Source of the DNA: Streptomyces barringtoniae
GTDB lineage: Bacteria > Actinomycetota > Actinomycetes > Streptomycetales > Streptomycetaceae
Assembly: GCF_020819595.1 (NCBI RefSeq)
Contig: NZ_JAJHNP010000002.1
Span: 466,111-530,110, forward strand
Length of the DNA stretch: 64,000 nt
Reading direction: 5' to 3'
Each line of letters begins with the position of its first letter. The first letter of the stretch is position 1. The notes beneath the pieces are model-generated. The model saw only the letters and a list, made by a program, of their open reading frames with translations, did no database searches and was not told where the DNA came from. A program made the translations under genes and the position numbers. This document shows, piece by piece, positions 51,155-60,348 of this stretch.

Positions 51155-52414
51155 GTGGTGAACTCATCCGTGGCGGAGGCCGTCTCCGTCGTTCTGCTGT
51201 TCGCGGTGCTGGCGTGCGCCGTCATTCGCCCGTTCGGGTGGCCGGAGGCGGTGGTCGCCGTCCCGGCTGCGGGCGTGGTGATCGCCACCGGGGCGCTCTC
51301 GCTGGGGCACGCCCGAGAGGAGGCGGAACGACTGGGGCCGGTGATCGGGTTCCTTGCGGCCGTCCTGGTCCTCGCCCAGCTGTGTGACGACGAGGGGCTG
51401 TTCCACGCGTGCGGGGCGTGGATGGCCCGTAGTGCGGCTGGGCGCCCGCGCCGCCTGCTGTGGCAGGTGTTCGCCGCCGCATCGGTGATCACCGCGGTGC
51501 TCAGTCTGGACGCCACGATCGTGCTGCTGACGCCGGTGGTGTTCGCCACCGCCGCCCGGCTCGGCGCCCGGCCGAAACCGCACGTCTACGCCTGCACCCA
51601 CCTGTCGAACACCGCGTCGCTGCTGCTGCCTGTCTCCAACCTCACCAACCTGCTCGCGTTCGCCGCCAGCGGGCTGAGCTTCACGCGCTTCGCCGCCCTG
51701 ATGGCCCTGCCCTGGCTGGTGGCCATCGCCACCGAGTACGTGGTCTTCCGCCTGTTCTTCGCCACCGACCTGGACGCAGGGGCTCAGGCCCCACGCGCCG
51801 CCGGGGAGCGCGAACTGCCGGTGTTCGCCCTGGTCACAGTGGCCTGCACGCTGGCCGGGTTCGTCCTCACGTCCGTGGTGGACGTCAATCCCGCGTGGGC
51901 GGCCTTCGCCGGCGCCCTCGTGCTCGCCGGGCGGGCTCTGGCCCAGCGCCGTACCACGCCCACCGCCATCGTGCGGGCCGCCGCGGTGCCGTTCCTCGCC
52001 TTCGTCCTCGCCCTGGGACTGGTGGTCCGCGCGGTCGTCGACAACGGGCTGGCGGCGGCGCTGGGACACCTGATCCCGGGCGGTACGGGACTGGTGGCGC
52101 TGTTCGGTATCGCGGCCCTGGCCGCGGTGCTGGCCAACGTCATCAACAACCTGCCCGCCGTGCTGGTGCTGCTGCCGCTGACCGCCCCGTCCGGGCCGGG
52201 CGCGGTCCTGGCAGTCCTGCTGGGGGTGAACATCGGCCCGAACCTCACCTACGCCGGTTCCCTGGCCACGCTGCTGTGGCGGCGCATCGTGCACGAACAC
52301 GACAGCAACGTCGAACTCGGTGAGTTCACCCGGCTCGGTGTCTTCACCGTGCCTGCCGCCCTGGGGCTGTCGGTGGTGGCACTGTGGACCCCGCTCACCC
52401 TCATCGGAGGCTGA
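51155..52414 (+). CDS. ArsB/SLC13-like membrane transporter
   Basis: The 419-residue protein has about ten to eleven membrane helices. Motifs are SLDATIVLLTPVVFATAARL, YACTHLSNTASLLLPVSNLT and LANVINNLPAVLVLLPLTAP. The last, with LLGVNIGPNLTYAGSLATLL, is the second ion-transporter repeat of the ArsB/NhaD/CitM superfamily. It probably exports an anion such as arsenite or imports dicarboxylate or phosphate-like ions. No ars regulator is nearby, so the substrate stays open. GTG 51155 and GTG 51158 are both usable starts. Confidence 0.85.
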   Translation: MVNSSVAEAVSVVLLFAVLACAVIRPFGWPEAVVAVPAAGVVIATGALSLGHAREEAERLGPVIGFLAAVLVLAQLCDDEGLFHACGAWMARSAAGRPRRLLWQVFAAASVITAVLSLDATIVLLTPVVFATAARLGARPKPHVYACTHLSNTASLLLPVSNLTNLLAFAASGLSFTRFAALMALPWLVAIATEYVVFRLFFATDLDAGAQAPRAAGERELPVFALVTVACTLAGFVLTSVVDVNPAWAAFAGALVLAGRALAQRRTTPTAIVRAAAVPFLAFVLALGLVVRAVVDNGLAAALGHLIPGGTGLVALFGIAALAAVLANVINNLPAVLVLLPLTAPSGPGAVLAVLLGVNIGPNLTYAGSLATLLWRRIVHEHDSNVELGEFTRLGVFTVPAALGLSVVALWTPLTLIGG

Positions 52415-52419
52415 CCGTC

Positions 52420-52920
52420 ATGAAAGTCATCGCCTGGATCACCGAGGGCACCTGGCCCGCCGGCATCGACGCCGCCCGCGCCCACGCGCCCGACGACGCC
52501 GACATCGTGCTGCTCCACGTCACCCCGGCCGACGTCCCGGGCGCGGCGCACGGCGCCTTCGCCGGTCTGCTCGGCCGCGGCCATGGCGAACGCGACCCCG
52601 GCACGCAGGTGGAGCACCTCGCCGCTGCCTCCGCCGAGACATTCCTGGCCGAGGCCGCGCAGCGTCTGGGCCGCCCGTGCACCCTCGTCGAGCGGACCGG
52701 CCGCGTCGAGCGGGAGGTCGTCGCCGCTGCCGAGGGTGCCGACCTGCTCATCCTCACCCGCGACGGTGACCGGACCCATCTCGGGCCGCGCAGCCTCGGA
52801 CATGCCGGCCGTTTCATCGTCGACCACGCCCCGTGCCCCGTCCTGCTGGTGTGGCCCGAGCCCGCACCCGGCATCGACACCATCCCGCCCCCGCCGCCCC
52901 ACCCGCCGCACCACCGATAG
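52420..52920 (+). CDS. UspA-type universal stress protein
   Basis: ATG 52420 after GGAGG gives 166 residues: MKVIAWITEGTWPAGIDAAR, then ADLLILTRDGDRTHLGPRSL, then GHAGRFIVDHAPCPVLLVWP. The end block is the Usp nucleotide-binding motif (G-2x-G-9x-G(S/T) degenerate). The tail is Pro/His rich. It starts five bases after the transporter stop, so the two form an operon. Usp proteins often bind to and tune membrane transporters. Confidence 0.85.
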   Translation: MKVIAWITEGTWPAGIDAARAHAPDDADIVLLHVTPADVPGAAHGAFAGLLGRGHGERDPGTQVEHLAAASAETFLAEAAQRLGRPCTLVERTGRVEREVVAAAEGADLLILTRDGDRTHLGPRSLGHAGRFIVDHAPCPVLLVWPEPAPGIDTIPPPPPHPPHHR

Positions 52921-53143
52921 CGGCAGGCACCCGGCATCGGACCGTCGTTCGGGGCCGGGAGCATGGGCGACGGTGAAGCAGACCGAATTCTTGGTGCGAT
53001 GCGAGCAGTCGAGGTCCAGCAGACCTCGGTGGCGGGGATCCCGGCAGCTGAGCCCGGCTCTTCCCGCTCGCGGCGCCGGCGGGCGCCGACAGCGAGCCGA
53101 CGCCCCGTCGACATACCTGTAGGGCGTCCACCGGCAGGTCCCC

Positions 53144-54325
53144 AGCAAGAACGGCAACATGCTGCTGAACATCGCGCCGATGGCCGACGGCACCATCCCC
53201 CAGGCGCAGAAGGACATCCTGCTCGGTATCGGCGACCACCTGAAGCGCTTCGGCGAGTCGGTGTACGCGACCGGCGCCTGGACGGCGTACGGCGAGGGCC
53301 CGACGAAGATGGGCGGCGGCTCGTTCACCACCCCGCATGCCGGCACCGCGCAGGACATCCGCTTCACTCGGAACAAGGCCGGCAACGTCCTGTACGCCAC
53401 CGCCCTGGGCTGGCCCGGCAGCTCGCTGACGATCAAGACCCTCAGCTCGGACCGGATCAACCTGTCGTCGCTGACCTCGGTGAAACTCCTCGGCACCACC
53501 GCCGGTACCTACATCGACCTGCCCACGCCGGTCCAGAACCCCTCCGGCCTCACGGTCAACCTGCCGTCCTCGGCGCCGTACAGCGCCAACGCCTACGTCC
53601 TGAAACTCGCCTTCTCCGGAACGATCCCGGGCCTGCGACCGCTCGCCGGCGCCGCCGCCTTCACGGACGTCAACTACAGCGGCAATGCCGGCGTGTTCGA
53701 TGTCGGTGAGTACACCGCGGCCGACATGACCGTGGCCGGACTGGGCGCGCGCACGCTCTCCTCCCTTCGGCCGGCCCCCGGGTACCAGGTGATCGGCTAC
53801 GCCGGAGACGACTTCACCGGCACCTCCTGGACCTTCACCGACGAAAACCCCGACCTGCGGGTCACCGGCAACAACGACCAGATCACCTCGCTGAAGGTCC
53901 AGTTCGACCCGGCCACCTACTTCCGGCTCACCAACATCACCGGCGGCCTCGTCCTGGACAGTGGCGGCAACGTCGCCTCGGGCTCCGACCTCAAGCAATG
54001 GACCTGGAACGGCAGTTCCAACCTGCTGTGGCAGGCGGTGGCGGTCGGAGACGGCTACTACAAGCTGGTCAACCGCACGAACGGCATGGTCGCCGACGGC
54101 TGGGGCGCCACGGCCAACGGCTCCGCAGCCAGACAGGCCGCCTGGAACGGGGGCACCAACCAGCAGTGGACGATCGCCCACCGGGGCGACGGCCGCTATT
54201 CGATCGCCAACCGCACCACCGGCCTGGTCCTCGACGGCGGCGGCAATGTCGACTCGGGTTCCGTCACCAAGCAGTGGACGTACGGAAGCAGCACCAACCT
54301 GCTGTGGACCTTCACGTCGCTCTGA
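53144..54325 (+). pseudogene. GH29 alpha-L-fucosidase with lectin domain, 5'-truncated
   Basis: The frame begins SKNGNMLLNIAPMADGTIPQ, the end of a GH29 catalytic barrel, then GIGDHLKRFGESVYATGAW and a C-terminal sandwich. A beta/gamma-crystallin-like segment (GYAGDDFTGTSWTFTDENPD) follows. Last comes a ricin-type CBM13 lectin with repeated QW motifs (TWNGSSNLLWQ, AAWNGGTNQQWTI, QWTYGSSTNLLW). The signal peptide and most of the barrel are missing, and a stop lies at 53120. It would have been a secreted plant- or glycan-degrading enzyme. Confidence 0.8.
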
Positions 54326-54410
54326 TCGCAGGTCCGGCATGGCAAGCGGCTGCGGCGGTGCCATGGCGATCCGCTGCGCCGGGACGACGGATCGGACGTG
54401 GGTGGCCGGA

Positions 54411-55364
54411 TCAGTGTCGGCTGAACTGGACCTGGGTCGGCTGCACCACGTTCGGCCGTAGCGCGATCCCGCTGATGGTCAGCTGCTCTCCATAAATGTC
54501 CGTGAGCCGGATTGTGCTGCCGCATCCGCGGCCGTCGGCGGAAACGAAGTAGTTGTAGTCGGTACGGGGCAGTTGCCGCCAGCCGTTGGCGGTGCGGACC
54601 TCCAGCCGCGCGACCGGATTGCGGTGGCCGATCGCCTGGATGCCGCACCAGTAGGGGCTGGAGCCGGTCTTGTACCGGATGGAGATCGTGCCGGACGTGC
54701 TGGGGCTCAGCAGGCTCCAGGTGATCGGTATCCGACCGGCTTCGAGCGGGGCGAGCTTGGCGAACGCCTGTCGGCTGAGGTCGAGTTGACCAGGCGCGCA
54801 GGGAGCCGGGCATTCGTTGGTGATCCGGACCGTGATGGAGGCGCCGTTGGCCGCGTGGACGCGCACGTACGCGCCGCACGCCCGGGACGTCTCGTAGTCG
54901 GTGGTGTTCATCGCGGCGATCATGAGGTCGCTGCTCGGGCCGAACAGACAGGCGCCGTTTCCGTCGCCGGCCTCGTAGGCGGTGGCGACCCCTCGGTACG
55001 TGGTGCCGGGCCGGATTCGTCCCGCCGACGGTGACGCGGTGGACGCCGTCCGCGGGGGCCGAGGGGTGGTTTCGGCCGACGGTCGTGCCGCCGCGGTGCT
55101 CGCACCGGCCGTCGGTGTCGAGGTGCCGGTCCCCTCGGGGGTCGCCGACGCGGTCGGGTTGTCCTTGTCGGTCGTGGTGCCGGTTCTCACCTGACCGGTG
55201 GCGGCGGGTGTGGCCGCGGCGGGTGTCGCATCCACCTTGCGGTCGGGAAGCAGCCCCATGACCAGGTAGGCGAGGACGCCCGCGGCGGCCAGCCCCACCG
55301 TGGTGCCCAGCATGATCCTCTGTCTGCGCCGGCGCTGCCGCGCGGCCTGCCTCGGTGTCGTCAT
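54411..55364 (-). CDS. Secreted bacterial expansin (EXLX-like)
   Basis: ATG 55364 gives 317 residues with a membrane or signal segment (IMLGTTVGLAAAGVLAYLVM). A long Thr/Ala/Pro linker follows (about residues 45-115). The six-stranded double-psi beta-barrel domain reads GVATAYEAGDGNGACLFGPS, then SRACGAYVRVHAANGASITV and RITNECPAPCAPGQLDLSRQ, including the key D in the GQLDLS motif. A CBM63-like domain (YWCGIQAIGHRNPVARLEVR) completes it. Expansins loosen cellulose networks without hydrolysis and help plant-colonising bacteria. The gene is monocistronic and intact next to a broken fucosidase. Confidence 0.9.
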   Translation of the reverse strand: MTTPRQAARQRRRRQRIMLGTTVGLAAAGVLAYLVMGLLPDRKVDATPAAATPAATGQVRTGTTTDKDNPTASATPEGTGTSTPTAGASTAAARPSAETTPRPPRTASTASPSAGRIRPGTTYRGVATAYEAGDGNGACLFGPSSDLMIAAMNTTDYETSRACGAYVRVHAANGASITVRITNECPAPCAPGQLDLSRQAFAKLAPLEAGRIPITWSLLSPSTSGTISIRYKTGSSPYWCGIQAIGHRNPVARLEVRTANGWRQLPRTDYNYFVSADGRGCGSTIRLTDIYGEQLTISGIALRPNVVQPTQVQFSRH

Positions 55365-56124
55365 GTCCGTCCGTTCGGAAGATCGAATCGATGGTGCACT
55401 GTCCAGTGGCCGCCGGCAGCGAAAAGGTTGCCGCCCAGGTTGCGGGGTCTGCACCTGCACGGACTTTCATGCGTGGCGTTGACGACATCCGGAGTCGCCG
55501 CTCGAGCCGCCGTCATGGCCGTCGTCGGCCTGACGCCGACCGCCGGTGCGGCTCATGGGGCGGGGCTGACGGGCACACAACATCCGGGCGCGCCGCGTGC
55601 AGCACCGACTGGCTGTTTGAGCTGTTCTGCGGCCAGAGCCAGGCGGACGAGCGCATCTCGCAGTGGCTCGCCGCAAGCCTCGTCGACACCCCGATGCAGA
55701 CGGCCGACTCCTGAGTCCGATCGGCCCCAGTCCGTGCCGAGGGAAATACGCAGCCATGCCCGGCAGCCGCCCTGCTTGCGCAGGTCGGCCAGGAAGCCTC
55801 TCCGGTCAGCCGATGCCCTGCGGGCGCCGGGGCTTGATGGGGCCGGGCCGGAGTGAGAGACCGAGTTGACGGCTTTTCAAGTCAGCCTGACGTGTACTCC
55901 TACACCGTCGGCGACGACAAGTGGGGCACTGGTTCCAGCGAGCCGTCCGTCTGTCGACCGAGCCGCTCGAAGTCCGACTCGTCTTCCCCGTAGACCTCAC
56001 GCCGGCGTCGGGGCACCGAGACCTCCATGACTGCCGAAGTCCCGCCGCTGCGAACTCCGCCCGTCTGCGGCCCGGCCCCGCACTGGCCGGGCACCGTACG
56101 CGAGGGTCATGCCGTCATCGCACG
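55365..56124. other. Gene-poor stretch between expansin and epimerase
   Basis: No intact gene is supported. A plus-strand frame at 55480-55560 gives a signal-peptide-like segment (AAVMAVVGLTPTAGAAHGAG) that soon degenerates, perhaps the start of a lost secreted protein. The region otherwise contains short GC-rich frames only. Confidence 0.4.
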
Positions 56125-57138
56125 TCACGATCCCGAAGCCGCGTACCCGACCCCGAAGCTGAACTCGCGGCGCCGACCGGGTTCCAGGTCGAGTGCAGCG
56201 AGGTGTTCGGGGCGGTTGAAGGCGTTGGTCATCGTCTCGACGGGTTCGAGTGCGATGGAGGCGCGCCGGTCGCGTGCCAGCGTGTCTCCGGTGAAGACGT
56301 GCATGTAGCCGCCGTACTGCCACACCCGCAGTTCCTCGCCGGTCGCCGGATCGGTGAGTACTGTCTCGATCCGGCCGTCGGCGCCAGGGGTCAGGTCCGC
56401 GTAGCAGGCGTCGATGACCGCGTCACCGAGTCGTTTCGGTGCCCGGAAGTCCATGTCGGGGCAGTCGTCCAGGGGGAGCAGGGCATCCTCGCCGGGCAGC
56501 GGGATGAGGGATGCGTCAGTGCGGATCAAGGTATGCGCGGGGATGTGCAGGGCCAGGTCGTCGATGGGGCGTGACAGGGTGAAGTACGGGTGCCAGCCGG
56601 CCGCGTAGGGGGCGGTGGTGTCGCCCACGTTCGCCGCGCGGATCTCGATGCTCAGCTCCCGCGCCGTGACGGTGAATTCGACTTCGAGGTCGAGGGCGAA
56701 CGGATAGCCAGGGTGCCGTTCCGGTCTGACGCTCGTGGTACGGAGCAGCAGGCGGGCGGAGTCGGCCGTCGCGGTGGTGTGGACGAGCTCGAACGGTGCC
56801 TCGCGTGCGAAGCCGTGGTAGATCGTGCGGTCCTCGTGGTGGCCGGGCAGGAGGTCGTGGTCGTGGCCGTCGTAGTGGTAGCGGCCGTCGGCGACGCGGT
56901 TGGGGAAGGGGGCTAGCAGGCCGGCTCGTACGCCGTCCTGGGAGAGGAGTTCCTTTTCGTCGCGGTAGCCGTCCGTCAGCTCCTTCAGCGGGCCTGCCGC
57001 TCCGTGCCTGACTTGCCAGCTCAGCAGGGTCGCTCCGCGCAGGGCGAGGACGACGCGTGCCGAATCGTCCGGTGCGGAGACGGCAAGGGTGGGTTCGCCG
57101 CCGAGACGGTCCTCGGCGATCCGGTACTCGGCGGTCAT
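56125..57138 (-). CDS. Aldose 1-epimerase family protein
   Basis: The 337-residue protein has the galactose-mutarotase fold with VRAGLLAPFPNRVADGRYHY, the catalytic His in TIYHGFAREAPFELV, the second His in AAGWHPYFTLSRPI, and the C-terminal glutamate in RASIALEPVETMTNAF. It interconverts sugar anomers. It is the last gene of the minus-strand sugar uptake operon, 16 bases after the ATPase, and likely prepares the imported sugar for kinase action. Confidence 0.92.
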   Translation of the reverse strand: MTAEYRIAEDRLGGEPTLAVSAPDDSARVVLALRGATLLSWQVRHGAAGPLKELTDGYRDEKELLSQDGVRAGLLAPFPNRVADGRYHYDGHDHDLLPGHHEDRTIYHGFAREAPFELVHTTATADSARLLLRTTSVRPERHPGYPFALDLEVEFTVTARELSIEIRAANVGDTTAPYAAGWHPYFTLSRPIDDLALHIPAHTLIRTDASLIPLPGEDALLPLDDCPDMDFRAPKRLGDAVIDACYADLTPGADGRIETVLTDPATGEELRVWQYGGYMHVFTGDTLARDRRASIALEPVETMTNAFNRPEHLAALDLEPGRRREFSFGVGYAASGS

Positions 57139-57154
57139 TCCCCCGGTGTTCCCT

Positions 57155-57937
57155 TCAGCTCGCTTCGGGGGCGAGCTTCTTCGCGCCCGTCATGATGGCC
57201 ACCGCGTCCTCCATGGAGTGCGACTGCGGGGTGATGACCCCCGCGCAGCCGCCGAGTCGCTGGATGTGGATGCGGTCGGCGACCTCGAAGACGTTCGGCA
57301 TGTTGTGGCTGATGAGGATGATGCCGAGGCCCTGGTCGCGCAGGTCGCGGACGAGTTTGAGGACCTGGCCGGTCTCGCGGACGCCGAGAGCGGCCGTCGG
57401 CTCGTCGAGGATCACGACACGGCCGCCGAAGGCTGCTGAGCGGGCGACGGCCACGGACTGGCGCTGGCCGCCGGAGAGCGTCTCCACGGCTTGGCCGATG
57501 TTCTGCAGGGTGCCGATGCCGAGCCGCTTCATGTGGTCGGCGGCCTGCTTCTTCATCTCGCCGGTGTCCAGCATGCGGAAGACCGAGCCGAGGATGCCCT
57601 TGCGGCGGATCTCGCGGGCGAGGAAGAGGTTGCTGGCGATGTCCAGGGCGGGGGCCACGGCGAGGGTCTGGTAGACCGTCTCGATGCCGGCGTCGCGGGC
57701 GTCCTGGGGCCGCTTGAAGTTCACCTCCTTGCCGTCGACGAGGATGCTGCCCTGGTCGGGCACGAGGGCCCCGGACAGGCACTTGATCAGGGTGGACTTG
57801 CCGGCGCCGTTGTCGCCGATGACGGCGAGGACCTCGCCGGGGTACAGGGTGAGGTTGACGTCGTTCAGTCCGACGACCCGGCCGAAGACCTTGACCAGGC
57901 CCTTGGCCTCGAGAACGGGGGCGGTGGCACGCGTCAC
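57155..57937 (-). CDS. Sugar ABC transporter ATPase, single-domain
   Basis: GTG 57937 overlaps the permease stop (GTGA). The 260-residue protein has Walker A AVIGDNGAGKSTLIKCLSG, a Q-loop at ETVYQTLAVA, signature ETLSGGQRQSVAVARSAAFG and Walker B RVVILDEPTAAL. It has one nucleotide domain, unlike the fused RbsA-type ATPases, and so acts as a homodimer like FrcA. Its role is energising uptake of a monosaccharide, probably fructose or a related ketose given the PfkB kinase across the divergent promoter. Confidence 0.93.
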   Translation of the reverse strand: MTRATAPVLEAKGLVKVFGRVVGLNDVNLTLYPGEVLAVIGDNGAGKSTLIKCLSGALVPDQGSILVDGKEVNFKRPQDARDAGIETVYQTLAVAPALDIASNLFLAREIRRKGILGSVFRMLDTGEMKKQAADHMKRLGIGTLQNIGQAVETLSGGQRQSVAVARSAAFGGRVVILDEPTAALGVRETGQVLKLVRDLRDQGLGIILISHNMPNVFEVADRIHIQRLGGCAGVITPQSHSMEDAVAIMTGAKKLAPEAS

Positions 57938-58968
57938 GACTTCACACTCCGGATCCACTGGTCGACGGAGACAGCCGCGATCACCAGGACGCCGACTGCG
58001 AGGACTTGGTAGTTCGGGTCGATGCCGGCCAGCGCGAGGCCGTTGACGAAGACCTGGACGATCAGCGCGCCGATCAGCGAGCCGATCACCACGCCGCGTC
58101 CGCCGAACAGGCTGGTGCCGCCGATGACGACCGCCGTGATGGACTGCAGGTTGGCGTTGAGGCCACTGTTGGGGTCGCCGCCGCCGACGCGACCGACCAG
58201 GATCCAGGCGCCCACGGCGATGGCGAAACCGCCGACCATGTAGGCGCTCAGCAGCACCCGGTTGACGGAGATGCCGGCCAGGCGGGCGGCCTCGATGTCG
58301 TCGCCCACGGCGTACAGGTGCCGGCCCCAGGCGGTGTAGCGCAGGGCGTAGCCGATCACCGTGTACAGGGCGATCATGATCAGGACGCCGTTGGTCAGGT
58401 TCAGCTGCCCGAGGGAGACCGTGTTGGCGGTCCACATGAGGATGTTGCCCGGCTGCAGGGCGATGGTCTGGCCCTTGGCGTAGACGAGGGTGATCGCGGT
58501 GAAGATGCTGAGGGTGCCGAGGGTGACGATGAACGGCGGCAGCTTGATCTTGGTGACCAGCAGCCCGTTGACGGCCTGTGCGGCGACGGCGACCGCCGCG
58601 CCGGCGAACAGGGCCAGCACGCCGGGCCAGTGGTTGTCCGCGACGAGCTTCGACATCAGCAGCGAGGCGAGCACCATGACCGCGCCGATGGACAGGTCGA
58701 TGCCGGCGGTGAGGATGATGACCGTCTGCCCGACGGCGAGCGAGCCGATGACGGCGACCTGCTGGGCGACCAGCGAGAGGTTCTGCAACGCGTAGAAGCG
58801 TTCGTTCACCAGGGAGAACACGACGGCGGCGAGCACCAGCACGATGGCCGGGCTGAGCGCCGGCTGACGGTGCAGCACCGAGTGGATGCGCTGGCTGAGG
58901 GTGGCGGGCCGGTTGAGGAACTCCTCCGCCGGTGCCGATGTGGCTTGAGGGTCCACGTGAGTGGTCAC
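57934..58968 (-). CDS. Sugar ABC transporter permease, RbsC/FrcC type
   Basis: GTG 58968 gives 344 residues with eight to ten membrane helices. The family motifs are GSLAVGQTVIILTAGIDLSI, GAVMVLASLLMSKLV and AVGDDIEAARLAGISVNRVL, ending GVLVIAAVSVDQWIRSVKS. The start is chosen to match the short cytoplasmic N-terminus of relatives. The longer frame to 59061 overlaps the gap after the binding-protein gene. One permease implies a homodimer. Confidence 0.92.
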   Translation of the reverse strand: MTTHVDPQATSAPAEEFLNRPATLSQRIHSVLHRQPALSPAIVLVLAAVVFSLVNERFYALQNLSLVAQQVAVIGSLAVGQTVIILTAGIDLSIGAVMVLASLLMSKLVADNHWPGVLALFAGAAVAVAAQAVNGLLVTKIKLPPFIVTLGTLSIFTAITLVYAKGQTIALQPGNILMWTANTVSLGQLNLTNGVLIMIALYTVIGYALRYTAWGRHLYAVGDDIEAARLAGISVNRVLLSAYMVGGFAIAVGAWILVGRVGGGDPNSGLNANLQSITAVVIGGTSLFGGRGVVIGSLIGALIVQVFVNGLALAGIDPNYQVLAVGVLVIAAVSVDQWIRSVKS

Positions 58969-59074
58969 AGGGGGTCCTTCCGGTTTCTTCCCTGGTACGG
59001 GCTCATGGGCTCGTGTGGTGCGGGTGCGACGCCGGAGCCGTGACGGCTTCCGGCGTCGCACCCGGCGCGGGGTG

Positions 59075-60199
59075 TCAGCTGCCCCAGCAGGCGGAGGCGG
59101 CCTGCGACGGGGACTGCACGGTCAAGCCGCCCAGGGACTTCCCGGCCGCCAGCGCGGTGCCGGTGTCGTAGAACGACTTGCCGTTGGTGACGCTGGGCTT
59201 GCTGCCGCCGCGGGCCAGCTTGGCGATCGAGTCGACGCCGAGGGCCGCCATCTTGCCCGGGTACTGCACGGCGTCGGCGGCGAACTCGCCACTGGTGACG
59301 TTCTTCAGGCCGGCGCAGCTGCCGTCGATCGCGTAGATCGCGACGTTCTTCTCCTTGCCGGCTGCCTTCAGCGCGTTGAACGCGCCCTCGCCCGCGGGCT
59401 CGTTGATCGCGTAGACGACGTTGATGTTCGGGTTGGCGGACAGGCAGTTCTCCATCGCGGTGCGGCCACCGTCGATGGCGCCCTGGGTCGGCTGGTGGCA
59501 GGCGATGGTGTAGCTGCCGCCCTTGCCGCCGGTGTACTTGCCGGACTTGGCTTCCTTGCCGTTCTCCGTCTTGCTGCCCGGGTCGATGCCCATGCCCTCC
59601 AGGAAGCCGTGGTCGCGGTTGATGTCCACGGAGACGACCTGGTTGTTGAACAGGTCGAGCATGGCGATGACCGCCGGCTTGCCGTTCAGGGCGGCCGCGG
59701 CGTACTGGCCGTCGAGCTTGCCCGCCTGCTCGTTGTCGGTGGCGTAGGTGATGTCCGCGACGCTGGGCGGGTTGGGCGCGGTGTCCAGGGCGATCACGAA
59801 GAGGCCGGCCTGCTTGGCGCGGTTCAGGGCGGCGTTCACGGCGTCGCCGTTGGTGGTGATGAGGATGCCCTTGTCGCCGCGCGATATGGCGTTGTCGATG
59901 GCGGTGATCTGGGTCTGGGTGTCGCCGTCGCTGTTGCCCGCCGCCACCGTGAGACTCACGTTGTCCTTGGCCGCCTGGGTCTTGGCATCCTTCTCCATGC
60001 TCACGAAGTACGGGTTGGTGAGCGTCTTCAGGATCAGCGAGACACCCACCTTGCCGCCGCCGGACGCGGACGAAGAGGAGCTCCCGTTCGAAGAACCGCA
60101 GGCCACGAGCGTGGCGCCGAGGCAGACGGTGACGCCGATCGCTGCCGCCCGGGTACGCCGGCCGCGGCGGCTCGACACCTGGCTGGTGGAGATGTTCAT
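59075..60199 (-). CDS. Sugar-binding lipoprotein, RbsB/FrcB type
   Basis: ATG 60199 gives 374 residues. The signal sequence ends with a lipobox LGATLVACGSS. The type I periplasmic fold follows: KVGVSLILKTLTNPYFVSME, then GDKGILITTNGDAVNAALNR, then ADITYATDNEQAGKLDGQYA and NINVVYAINEPAGEGAFNAL. It delivers the sugar to the permease. It heads the minus-strand operon and lies opposite the LacI gene. A Gly/Ser linker follows the lipid anchor. Confidence 0.94.
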   Translation of the reverse strand: MNISTSQVSSRRGRRTRAAAIGVTVCLGATLVACGSSNGSSSSSASGGGKVGVSLILKTLTNPYFVSMEKDAKTQAAKDNVSLTVAAGNSDGDTQTQITAIDNAISRGDKGILITTNGDAVNAALNRAKQAGLFVIALDTAPNPPSVADITYATDNEQAGKLDGQYAAAALNGKPAVIAMLDLFNNQVVSVDINRDHGFLEGMGIDPGSKTENGKEAKSGKYTGGKGGSYTIACHQPTQGAIDGGRTAMENCLSANPNINVVYAINEPAGEGAFNALKAAGKEKNVAIYAIDGSCAGLKNVTSGEFAADAVQYPGKMAALGVDSIAKLARGGSKPSVTNGKSFYDTGTALAAGKSLGGLTVQSPSQAASACWGS

Positions 60200-60241
60200 G
60201 GCTTGATCCCTTTCGGAGCCGTCCCTTGGCCGACGCTGAGA

Positions 60242-60249
60242 CAACGTTG
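60242..60249. promoter_or_regulatory. Candidate LacI operator half-palindrome core
   Basis: CAACGTTG, an 8-base perfect palindrome within GACAACGTTGAC, lies 43 bases upstream of the binding-protein ATG in the divergent region. LacI sites commonly have a central CG, so it is a plausible operator for the adjacent regulator. Confidence 0.4.
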
Positions 60250-60348
60250 ACTGGGCGAGATACTGGGCCTGTATGGACGAGCCCGTCAAGACGCTGATAG
60301 ACATGCGCGGGCAACGAGTAGGTAACGCACAACCGGTTGGAGACAACG

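Noticed and set aside
50077..51387. Plus-strand 436-residue frame covering the gap before the transporter
   Set aside because: Composition is Arg/Pro/Gly-rich without conserved motifs, and it runs into the transporter out of frame.
55428..55856. Signal-peptide-like plus-strand frame that might start an LPMO (AHG at the predicted mature end)
   Set aside because: Only about 30 residues look meaningful; the rest is Arg/Pro-rich shadow sequence without the catalytic second histidine.
57155..58435. Long minus-strand frame extending the sugar ABC ATPase to 426 residues
   Set aside because: The upstream 165 residues are Arg-rich shadow of the permease gene; GTG 57937 overlapping the permease stop is the natural start.
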